Part shown: one piece after another, positions 1 to 4,603 of the stretch
Layout: each line of letters begins with the position of its first letter
Numbering within the stretch: the stretch's first letter is position 1
Assembly (NCBI GenBank): GCA_002437585.1
Contig: DJQM01000002.1
Coordinates: 1 to 6,288, forward strand
Direction: 5' to 3'
DNA length: 6,288 bases
Source of the DNA: Clostridiales bacterium UBA6386
Lineage (GTDB): Bacteria > Bacillota > Clostridia > Oscillospirales > Oscillospiraceae
The notes under the pieces: generated by a model
The model's input: only the letters and a program-made list of their open reading frames with translations
Database searches by the model: none
What the model was told of the DNA's origin: nothing
Program-made: the position numbers and the translations under genes

Positions 1-92
1 AGATTTTGGGCTGGTCAGTAGATATTAGATAGAGGGGCGATCAGTGACAAGAGAAGTTTTTTTGAAAAAGGGTGCCAAGTTTTCAGAGGAAT

Positions 93-343
93 TTGTCCGT
101 TGTAAAGTGAGAGGGAAATCTCAACAAGACAAAACCGTGACACTTTGATTTATTCTGTCCGTTGAATAGTGAAAGGACTTTTTGGAATGTGCAAGCAGGT
201 TTCGCCTCTTCGGTCTCAAAATTTCTTCGGACAAAGCCCGAGAAAGTGTCCGTTGGTTATATAGAGGGCATTCTGAGCGTCCAGAAAAATTTTTCAAGCT
301 ACCTTACAAACGGCAAGAAATTGTCCGTGGGATGGTGAAAGGA
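93..343 (+). repeat. Four-copy degenerate ~23-bp repeat
   Basis: Four related units lie on the plus strand at about 93-116, 155-177, 246-268 and 321-343. Each begins with TGTCCGT and, about 9 nt later, continues with a purine-rich half close to GTGAAAGGA. All four contain TGTCCGT and a GAGAGGG, GAAAGGA or TAGAGGG half. Start-to-start spacings are 62, 91 and 75 nt, so this is neither a strict tandem array nor a CRISPR. When translated in the phase that reads GTC CGT as Val-Arg, the units give VRCKVRG, VR-stop-IVKG, VRWLYRG and VRGMVKG. That leaves open whether the repeat is an old peptide motif or a nucleotide-level element. I do not recognise it. Confidence 0.55.
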
Positions 344-430
344 AAGCCAACCCATGCCGATGCGCAAGCTTGACACTACTGCCGGATGGGACGATCTCTC
401 GTCTAACGCCGGGGCAACAGTAGACAATTA

Positions 431-469
431 GATGCTGAAAAAGCCAGTGTTTCTATGGCTTTCCGCATC
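431..469 (+). other. Imperfect hairpin with two stem blocks
   Basis: GATGC (431-435) pairs with GCATC (465-469), and inside it AAAGCCA (440-446) pairs with TGGCTTT (456-462) around a 9-nt loop, with a small asymmetric internal loop between the blocks. No T run follows, so it is not a standard terminator. It lies about 125 nt upstream of the small gene at 593 and may be an RNA structure or a remnant of an element end. Function unknown. Confidence 0.4.
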
Positions 470-592
470 GCAGTTCACAAGCGGCAATACGATTTCTCAC
501 GCGCATCAGGAAAACAGGATCTATCTGTCTACATACACATTGGAAATCACGCATAGATTGAAGCAGCAAATGCTCTGGAAAGGAGGGCAGCC

Positions 593-769
593 ATGGAAGT
601 ATTTCTGATTTTCCCCAAGTCCCAGCAGGCGAAGCAGGAGCTTGCGCAGGAGCTGGCGAAGTTCCAGTCCGAGCAGGTGCTGAAAAATGTCCAGAAGCTG
701 CCCTGTTCCACGGAGCAAAAATTGAAGCTGGTGGACGCGGCAGTGAAGCACCTGAAGGTGCAGAAGTGA
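593..769 (+). CDS. Small 58-residue helical protein of unknown function
   Basis: I do not recognise the family. The ATG at 593 is preceded by a strong ribosome binding site (AAGGAGGG, about 5 nt upstream), and the stop is followed at once by a strong terminator, so this is a self-contained gene despite its size. The product starts with a short hydrophobic strand-like segment (MEVFLIF). From about residue 9 to 58 it is a Gln-, Lys-, Glu- and Ala-rich sequence likely to form amphipathic helices, perhaps a coiled coil. It has one Cys (39), no signal peptide and no membrane span. It is the only supported plus-strand gene and converges on the toxin-antitoxin operon. I found no convincing sigma-A promoter just upstream. 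It may be cargo of the element interrupting sigK, but that is inference. Confidence 0.75.
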   Translation: MEVFLIFPKSQQAKQELAQELAKFQSEQVLKNVQKLPCSTEQKLKLVDAAVKHLKVQK

Positions 770-778
770 TACATACGC

Positions 779-820
779 AAACGGGCAGACCGGCATTGTG
801 CGCCGGTCTGCCCGTTTTTT
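779..820 (+). terminator. Strong intrinsic terminator, probably bidirectional
   Basis: A perfect 14-bp GC-rich stem, ACGGGCAGACCGGC (781-794) with its complement at 802-815, encloses a 7-nt loop and ends in six T (815-820) on the plus strand. It sits 11 nt after the stop at 767-769. Read on the minus strand it lies just beyond the toxin stop at 841, but there only TTT follows the stem. It probably ends transcripts from both convergent sides, more efficiently for the plus-strand gene. Confidence 0.9.
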
Positions 821-840
821 CATATGCTACTCGCAGATTG

Positions 841-1167
841 TTATTGTTTTTCTTCTTTCAGAAGTCTCTTGAACAGCGTGGGATAATTGCTTGCGCCGTG
901 GGCGATATGGTAGACATAGACCGTCTCAGCGATCAGCCGATACACGCAGATATACTTTCCGGCGATCACATAGCGGTACCCGCCGTTTCGCAGTTCCTTA
1001 TCCTGCGGGATATGGCCGGACAGCGGAAACATCTCCAGACGGGAAAGCGTATCCAAAATCAGATTGGTGATGTTCCTTGCTGAGTTTGGCCCCACAAGGT
1101 TCATGTGGAGCTGCGCGATTTCTTCCAACTCCCGCTGGGCAGGTTCCAGAATCACAAGATTAGCCAC
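841..1167 (-). CDS. RelE/ParE-family toxin of a type II toxin-antitoxin system
   Basis: The 108-residue product has the length and layout of the RelE/ParE toxin fold: an N-terminal strand (NLVILEPA), a two-helix segment with QRELEEIA (about 11-48), a MFPLSG turn (46-51), and the closing beta-sheet with YRYVIAGKYICVYRL (64-78) and VYVYHIAHG (83-91). Family members act either as mRNA interferases or as gyrase poisons, and sequence alone does not say which. The start is GTG, overlapping the end of the antitoxin gene by 8 nt, with a GGAGG about 12 nt upstream inside that gene. The toxin is therefore translationally coupled and follows its antitoxin, the usual order for Phd/YefM-type pairs. Length appears complete. 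The family call is firm; toxicity is inferred. Confidence 0.88.
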   Translation of the reverse strand: MANLVILEPAQRELEEIAQLHMNLVGPNSARNITNLILDTLSRLEMFPLSGHIPQDKELRNGGYRYVIAGKYICVYRLIAETVYVYHIAHGASNYPTLFKRLLKEEKQ

Positions 1168-1426
1168 GCTGATAGATCGCCTCCAGCCGTTTTCTGGATT
1201 CCTCCAGCGTATAGGTGGGTGCGCCGGAAAGCCGGGCTGCTTCTGCGGCCTCCAGCTTTGCGCGCAGCTTCAGGGCTTCTTCGCGCTGTTCAAAGGCTTC
1301 AATGCTCATAACAACAAGGTCGCCCTCACCGTTCTTGGTGATATAAATGGGTTCCGCTTCATCATGCGCCAGATCGGAGATCATGCCGTAGTCGTTGCGA
1401 AGCGCTGTCGAAGATTTGATAATCAC
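1160..1426 (-). CDS. Phd/YefM-family antitoxin
   Basis: The 88-residue product matches the Phd/YefM pattern: an N-terminal DNA-binding and dimerisation part (about 1-48) with the conserved run STALRNDYGMISDLA, then PIYITKNGEGDLVVMS and the helix EAFEQREEALKLRAKL. A charged, probably flexible C-terminus (about 60-88) in this family wraps and neutralises the toxin. Translation starts at GTG (1424-1426) with AGGAGGT 8 nt upstream. The gene is first in a two-gene operon and overlaps the toxin. Antitoxins of this family usually repress their own promoter together with the toxin, and AT-rich inverted and direct repeats lie over the -10 box upstream. It may also help maintain the element interrupting sigK, which is inference. 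Confidence 0.9.
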   Translation of the reverse strand: MIIKSSTALRNDYGMISDLAHDEAEPIYITKNGEGDLVVMSIEAFEQREEALKLRAKLEAAEAARLSGAPTYTLEESRKRLEAIYQRG

Positions 1427-1441
1427 GGGTTAGCACCTCCT

Positions 1442-1486
1442 GAATTATTCTACGATAATTCTACCAAAATTATTCACAGTTTTCAA
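1442..1486 (-). promoter_or_regulatory. Toxin-antitoxin promoter with operator-like repeats
   Basis: On the minus strand TTGAAA (1486-1481), a 17-bp spacer and TAGAAT (1463-1458) form a good sigma-A promoter about 32 nt before the antitoxin GTG. Overlapping the -10 and start region is a perfect inverted repeat, GAATTAT-N6-ATAATTC (1442-1461). Three GAAT[A/T]AT-type blocks also recur about every 11-12 bp, one helical turn. This is the expected layout of a Phd/YefM autoregulatory operator. The -35 box lies inside the 3' end of the upstream HTH gene, so the operon can be expressed independently of it. Confidence 0.7.
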
Positions 1487-2108
1487 GTCCTTGTTTGAAA
1501 TACTTCTCCCATGTGGATTTGAAAATCTGCACCTTGCCCTGTTCCCAGCGCTTGAGCTTTTGCAGCAGGACACCGAGCTGTGCGGCATATGCCTTCTGCG
1601 TCAAGCCGAGCTTCAGGCGAATGGCTTTGATTTGCTCCCCCTGTCCCCGCAGCAGGAACAGGTTATAGTCATCCAGCAAATCTTCCCGTGGCACCTCAAA
1701 CAGCTCCGCCAGTTTCTCCATATGCTCCTTCGGATAATAGTCCCGTCCCACTTCTTCATAATGAATATAGGTGCTGCGATCGATGCCTGCATAGTCCGCC
1801 ACATCACGCTGATGAAGCCCCTTCTGATAGCGATACCACCGCAGTTTGTCCGCAATTTCTGTGATCTCGGATGCATCCGAAAACCGCAGATTGAACTTCT
1901 CGGCATCCAAAAACTTGTGGGGAAGAATGACCGGGAACTTGAGAATCCGGAGCGGCGCAACTTTTAACGTGCCTGCAACATTCGCAGCCAATACATAGCT
2001 GTGGACTTTCAGGCGGCAGAACATAGACCATTTTGCCCCAAAAGGTTCATGGTTTTCCACCTGAAACGTCGATTCTTCCGTTGTGATAGTATAGCATTTT
2101 CTACACAC
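1470..2108 (-). CDS. Double helix-turn-helix (XRE-type) regulator with uncertain 5' end
   Basis: The open frame gives 212 residues. The N-terminal third (about 12-80) includes KWSMFCRLKVHSYVL and LRILKFPVILPHKFL; I do not know its function. Residues about 83-148 form an XRE-type HTH (IADKLRWYRYQKGLHQRDVA, then YAGIDRSTYIHYE). Residues about 155-192 hold a second one (IKAIRLKLGLTQKAYAAQLG, KLKRWEQGKVQ). It is most likely a DNA-binding regulator of the accessory region. The GTG used here lies within sigK sequence, just before the apparent junction at about 2096, and no ribosome binding site precedes it. The next in-frame ATG, at 2022-2024, also lacks a good one. The native 5' end was therefore probably cut off by integration, or is completed only when the element is circular. 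The stop lies 43 nt before the antitoxin gene. Confidence 0.7.
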   Translation of the reverse strand: MCRKCYTITTEESTFQVENHEPFGAKWSMFCRLKVHSYVLAANVAGTLKVAPLRILKFPVILPHKFLDAEKFNLRFSDASEITEIADKLRWYRYQKGLHQRDVADYAGIDRSTYIHYEEVGRDYYPKEHMEKLAELFEVPREDLLDDYNLFLLRGQGEQIKAIRLKLGLTQKAYAAQLGVLLQKLKRWEQGKVQIFKSTWEKYFKQGLENCE

Positions 2109-2419
2109 CGGGCAGCATAGGTTGCCAAACGTGCCCCCTTGGCCGGGTCAAAGGTGGTGATTCCCTTGATCAGCCCGATGGTGCCGATGGAAATCAGATC
2201 CTCCTGCTGGGCTGTCTGGGCGTAGTATTTCTTCATAATGTGTGCCACCAGGCGCAGGTTACGCTCGATGAGGACATTTCTGGCCTCCAGGTCGCCCTGT
2301 TGGGCCAGGGCCAGATAGTGCTGCTCCTCCGCCTCGGAAAGAGGCTTCGGAAAGCTGCCGGTGCTCAGCTCCAGGGAATACAGCAGGGTGCTGAGCATCA
2401 GCCACACAGCCGATAGCAT
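2009..2419 (-). CDS. sigK: N-terminal half of pro-sigma-K, interrupted
   Basis: SigK directs late mother-cell transcription during sporulation. The best start is ATG at 2417-2419, with a near-perfect GGAGGTGA 5 nt upstream; the ATG five codons earlier overlaps that site. Residues 1-20 are a hydrophobic pro-sequence of the kind removed from pro-SigK by the intramembrane protease SpoIVFB. FPKPLSEAEE (23-32), ARNVLIERNLRLVAHI (46-61), DLISIGTIGLIK (74-85) and GARLATYAARCVEN (95-108) are diagnostic of SigK rather than SigE. After CVENAIL the frame runs into about 25 unrelated codons and a TGA, so regions 2.4, 3 and 4 are missing and this product alone should not work as a sigma factor. The break corresponds to residues 112-114 of B. 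subtilis SigK, the skin insertion point. No C-terminal half is present in the window. Confidence 0.92.
   Translation of the reverse strand: MLSAVWLMLSTLLYSLELSTGSFPKPLSEAEEQHYLALAQQGDLEARNVLIERNLRLVAHIMKKYYAQTAQQEDLISIGTIGLIKGITTFDPAKGARLATYAARCVENAILSQRKNRRFRWKTMNLLGQNGLCSAA
2087..2101 (-). other. Probable attachment-site junction of a sigK-intervening element
   Basis: On the minus strand sigK identity ends in GAAAATG (2101-2095), encoding Glu-Asn. In B. subtilis the skin recombination core (AATGA, as I recall it) lies in the equivalent Glu-Asn-Glu codons. Here AATG is followed by C. The next residues, Ala-Ile-Leu, could be host or element sequence, so the exact crossover could lie anywhere from about 2101 to 2087. 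I found no second copy of GAAAATG or its complement at the left end of the window, as expected if the other element end lies outside it. Confidence 0.6.
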
Positions 2420-2424
2420 ACGCG

Positions 2425-2432
2425 TCACCTCC
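2425..2432 (-). promoter_or_regulatory. Ribosome binding site that sets the sigK start
   Basis: GGAGGTGA on the minus strand is an almost full complement of the 16S rRNA 3' end and stands 5 nt before ATG 2419-2417. It overlaps the earlier in-frame ATG at 2434-2432, which has no such site, so the shorter 136-residue reading is preferred. Confidence 0.8.
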
Positions 2433-2482
2433 ATGGCTACTGTATTCGCCGTTGCTCGTCCGATTTCCTCCCCGGAGGATGC

Positions 2483-2516
2483 AAAACGTCCACGGACGCA
2501 AATCCGTGGACTTTTT
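2483..2516 (-). terminator. Hairpin terminator between the repeat-protein gene and sigK
   Basis: GTCCACGGA (2488-2496) and TCCGTGGAC (2503-2511) form a perfect 9-bp stem with a 6-nt loop. It is flanked by A4-C on one side and T5 on the other, so it can act in both directions. On the minus strand it lies about 60 nt after the stop of the leucine-rich-repeat gene and is followed by G-TTTT, so it most likely ends that transcript and separates it from sigK. No supported plus-strand gene reads into it. Confidence 0.75.
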
Positions 2517-2572
2517 GGCTTTTTACTTTTGATTGGTGGCCATTTCAGCGTGGGCCTTTTCTCTATCCCTGC

Positions 2573-4087
2573 TTACCAAGTAGCGTCATAGTGGATGGTT
2601 ACACTGTCGTCGCTTACCGCAGGTGCCATCGGCTCCCACTCTGACTCAGAACCGCTGTAGTAAACATCTTTCAGCTTATCACAGCCTTCAAAGAGTCCAG
2701 TACCGATACTTGCCACACTTGCGGGAATCATCACGCTGGAAAGATTGACGCAATTGTGGAACGCAAGATCCCCAATGCTTGTAACGCTCTCTGACATTGT
2801 CACTTTTGTCAAGTTTTTACAGCCACAGAAAGCAGATTCACCGATGCTGACCACGCCCTCCGGTATCACATATGTGGCATCGGCTTTCGCAACCGGATAT
2901 CGAAGCAGCTGTGTACCATCTTTGCTGAACAGGATACCATCCACAGAAGTATAGCTTGTATTCTTGTCATCCACCAGAATATCACGCAGATTACCACAGC
3001 CATAGAAAGCCAGCCTGTCAATACTGGCCACACTCGCCGGTATCGTATATGTGGCATTGGTTTTTCCCTTCGGATATTGGAGCAGACGTGTGCCGTCTTT
3101 ACTGAACAAGACACCATCTATAGAGGTATAATTCGCGTTTTTGCTGTCCACCTGAATACTGCGCAGTCTCTTGCAAAAAGAAAATGCGGTTTCACCAACT
3201 TCCATTGAAAATGCGAATCCACCAATTTCCGTTACACTTTGCGGAATCTCTATACTGGTCAGACTGTCACAGCCGGAGAATGCTGAATAGCCAATACTCG
3301 TAACACCCTCCGGAATCGTCACCTTAGTCAAGCCACTACAGCCTAAGAAGGCACATTCTCCAATGCTTGTCACGCCCGTCGGAATTTCCATGCTAGTCAG
3401 ACGAGCGCAGCTGTCAAAGGCTAAGGCTTCAATCTGTGTCATGCCCTGTGGGAGCTTCACACCGGTCAGACTGCTGCACCCGGAGAAGGCCCTCTTGCCA
3501 ATGCTTGTCACGCCTTCCGGAATCTTTGCATTGGTCAATTTGCCGCAGCCTTCAAAAGCAGACGCGCCAATGCTTGTCACGCTCTCCGGGATCGTCACAC
3601 TAGTCAGCGCGTCACAACCCCAGAAAGTACTCACGTTAACGCTCGTCACGCCCTCTGGAATCTTCACATTGGTCAGCGCGTAACAGCCCCAGAAAGCCCA
3701 TGCGCCAATACTCGTCACGCCATCCGGAATCTTCACGTTGGTCAAGCTGCCGCAGTCCTTAAAAGCACTCTCTCCGATGGCCGTCACACCAGCCGGAATT
3801 TCTACACTGACTAGGCTGGCACAGTCACTGAACGCATTGGCACCAATACTCGTGATACCGGGCTTCATTGTCACCGAAGTGATTTGTTCCCGATAGCAAT
3901 ACCAAGGGGCTATCTTATCGTAGCTCATATCTCCGCTTCCGGATATGGTCAGTGCTCCATTTGGGGAAAATGTCCAGGTCAGATTGTCTCCGCAGGTGCC
4001 GCTGGCATTCCCTGTTTCCGCGAAAACCGGGGTCGCCAGCTGAAACGCCAGAGCAAATGCCATTAACAAAGCCAGCAGTTTTTTCAT
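2573..4087 (-). CDS. Secreted BspA-like leucine-rich-repeat protein
   Basis: The 504-residue product opens with a clear signal peptide (KK, a hydrophobic core, then VFA with cleavage likely after residue 23). Residues about 30-68 (GTCGDNLTWTF ... LTISGSGDM) are the lead-in domain typical of this family. From 69 to 471 it is repeats of the LRR_5/BspA type with the pattern L-T-x-V-x-I-P-x-G-V-T-S-I-G-x-x-A-F-x-G-C-x-x, 23 residues per unit. There are ten units (the tenth carries a 9-residue insertion), then two 59-residue units that add a VDxKNxxYTSxDGxLFSKDGT hairpin segment, then two more plain units. The tail (472-504: DVYYSGSESEW ... VTIHYDATW) is also typical. No LPXTG, dockerin or membrane anchor is seen, so it is probably released or loosely surface-bound. 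BspA-like proteins often bind host or bacterial surfaces, but the ligand here is unknown. The start ATG has GAAGG 7 nt upstream. Confidence 0.93.
   Translation of the reverse strand: MKKLLALLMAFALAFQLATPVFAETGNASGTCGDNLTWTFSPNGALTISGSGDMSYDKIAPWYCYREQITSVTMKPGITSIGANAFSDCASLVSVEIPAGVTAIGESAFKDCGSLTNVKIPDGVTSIGAWAFWGCYALTNVKIPEGVTSVNVSTFWGCDALTSVTIPESVTSIGASAFEGCGKLTNAKIPEGVTSIGKRAFSGCSSLTGVKLPQGMTQIEALAFDSCARLTSMEIPTGVTSIGECAFLGCSGLTKVTIPEGVTSIGYSAFSGCDSLTSIEIPQSVTEIGGFAFSMEVGETAFSFCKRLRSIQVDSKNANYTSIDGVLFSKDGTRLLQYPKGKTNATYTIPASVASIDRLAFYGCGNLRDILVDDKNTSYTSVDGILFSKDGTQLLRYPVAKADATYVIPEGVVSIGESAFCGCKNLTKVTMSESVTSIGDLAFHNCVNLSSVMIPASVASIGTGLFEGCDKLKDVYYSGSESEWEPMAPAVSDDSVTIHYDATW
3180..3233. 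repeat. 27-bp imperfect tandem duplication inside the repeat-protein gene
   Basis: Two adjacent 27-bp copies (3180-3206 and 3207-3233) both begin GAAAATGCG and match at 22 of 27 positions by eye. They add exactly nine codons (around SMEVGETAF) to the tenth 23-residue unit and keep the frame. This is a local slippage-type duplication, distinct from the 69-bp coding periodicity of the gene. Confidence 0.75.
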
Positions 4088-4169
4088 AATACAGCCTTCT
4101 TCCTTCTATTTCCTAAATACAATGCTTACAATGAACGGATTACGCGGTCATTGCCGTAACTTCGTTATC

Positions 4170-4198
4170 AGAATAGCATTCTTCACATTAAATTGCAA
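4170..4198 (-). promoter_or_regulatory. Candidate promoter of the leucine-rich-repeat gene
   Basis: On the minus strand TTGCAA (4198-4193), a 17-bp spacer and TATTCT (4175-4170) with a TGC extended -10 form a moderate sigma-A-like promoter. It would give a leader of about 75 nt before the ATG at 4087. Each box matches only 4 of 6 consensus bases, so the call is tentative. Confidence 0.4.
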
Positions 4199-4205
4199 TA
4201 GAAGA

Positions 4206-4238
4206 AAAGAAATTTCGGTAAATTTAACCAATTTCTTT
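4206..4238 (-). terminator. AT-rich inverted repeat, possible weak terminator
   Basis: AAAGAAATT (4206-4214) and AATTTCTTT (4230-4238) form a perfect 9-bp inverted repeat, with an inner GGT/ACC pair. It begins 11 nt after the stop of the Zn-ribbon gene and is followed on the minus strand by TCTTCT. It could be a weak terminator for that gene. It lies just upstream of the next gene's candidate promoter, so an operator role is also possible. Confidence 0.4.
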
Positions 4239-4248
4239 GCTTTTTGGC

Positions 4249-4488
4249 TCAGTCCGGGTAATGGGTCTCTTTCCAGGCAAGGAACGCCTGGCTGGGGCGT
4301 TTCGCCCGCTTCCGGAGCTGAAACTGATGAATTCCGTACAGCTCCATTTCCTCATTGATCCGATCGGAGCGCAAATGCTCCAAAATCTCCCGACAATCCG
4401 AGCAGAGCTGAATCTTCTCCGCCCCCTCTCCCACCGAATAGAACATCTCGAACAGCTTTTTCTTCGCGCCGCAGCAATCACAGGTCAT
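4249..4488 (-). CDS. Small Zn-ribbon-like protein
   Basis: The 79-residue product has two CxxC pairs, Cys3-x-x-Cys6 (in MTCDCCGAKKKLF) and Cys29-x-x-Cys32 (in LCSDCREIL), spaced as in a zinc ribbon; an extra Cys is at 5. The rest (about 33-79) is charged and probably helical (EHLRSDRINEEMELYGIHQF, QLRKRAKRPSQAFLAW). No signal peptide or membrane span is visible, so it is probably cytoplasmic. I do not recognise a named family; zinc binding is inferred from the cysteines. The open frame extends 51 codons further upstream, but the ATG at 4486-4488 is preferred because GGAAGGGG lies 7 nt before it and because the upstream residues would cross the promoter and terminator. Its neighbours suggest no function. 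Confidence 0.75.
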   Translation of the reverse strand: MTCDCCGAKKKLFEMFYSVGEGAEKIQLCSDCREILEHLRSDRINEEMELYGIHQFQLRKRAKRPSQAFLAWKETHYPD

Positions 4489-4497
4489 ACAAGCACC

Positions 4498-4548
4498 CCT
4501 TCCGAAAAATGGTGATTTTATCCTATCACACTCCGGAAGGAAATGCAA
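4498..4548 (-). promoter_or_regulatory. Candidate promoter and inverted repeat of the Zn-ribbon gene
   Basis: On the minus strand TTGCAT (4548-4543), a 17-bp spacer and TAGGAT (4525-4520) with a TGA extended -10 form a moderate promoter. A 7-bp inverted repeat, CCTTCCG (4498-4504) and CGGAAGG (4534-4540), brackets the -10 region, and the arm nearer the gene contains the Shine-Dalgarno sequence. The far arm lies upstream of the expected transcription start, so the repeat would act as a DNA operator rather than an RNA hairpin, if it acts at all. Confidence 0.45.
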
Positions 4549-4569
4549 CATTTCGCCCCGGCAAAGGGA

Positions 4570-4599
4570 AAAGCAGCACCCACTCCGGGGTACTGCTTT
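4570..4599 (-). terminator. Terminator of the sigma/anti-sigma operon
   Basis: AAAGCAG (4570-4576) pairs with CTGCTTT (4593-4599). The stem continues through one U-G wobble into ACCC/GGGT, about 12 bp in all with a 6-nt loop. It starts 4 nt after the anti-sigma stop codon on the minus strand and ends in TTTT followed by CCC. The U run is short, so efficiency may be moderate. Confidence 0.75.
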
Positions 4600-4603
4600 G
4601 TAT

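Larger units (their letters stand above)
1..592. other. Left-end region with no convincing gene
   Basis: I see no convincing gene in this stretch. Two short plus-strand frames exist. One, from GTG at 44 to TGA at 146-148 (34 codons), has a GAGGGG purine run 6-7 nt upstream. The other, from TTG at 182 to 373 (63 codons), has AAAGGA only 4 nt upstream. Neither resembles a family I know, and both simply read through the repeat units at 93-343. Further right, an ATG frame at 455-556 has no ribosome binding site. The first 350 bases are clearly more AT-rich than the genes to the right. It could be eroded coding sequence or a non-coding dispersed element. It lies on the presumed mobile-element side of the sigK junction. 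Confidence 0.5.

Noticed and set aside
182..373. 63-codon plus-strand frame starting at TTG
   Set aside because: The start codon is weak, the possible ribosome binding site is only 4 nt away, the frame runs through two copies of a non-coding-looking repeat, and the product resembles no family I know. Kept only as a note in the left-end region.
2420..2434. Earlier in-frame ATG for sigK at 2432-2434
   Set aside because: It overlaps the strong GGAGGTGA ribosome binding site that serves the ATG at 2417-2419, and it has no site of its own.
2437..2480. Possible sigma-E type promoter before sigK (AATACAGT near 2443)
   Set aside because: It resembles a sigma-E -10 element, but no fitting -35 element lies at the right distance, and the start of transcription would fall on the ribosome binding site.
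3363..3683. Plus-strand frame with regular repeats inside the leucine-rich-repeat gene
   Set aside because: Its repetitive product (recurrent MLVTP-like stretches) is just the opposite-strand reading of the 69-bp coding period of the secreted protein.
2700..3880. Regular 69-bp periodicity that could suggest a CRISPR-like or satellite array
   Set aside because: The period is exactly 23 codons, the reading frame is open throughout, and the translated units match the BspA-like leucine-rich repeat, so the periodicity is coding.
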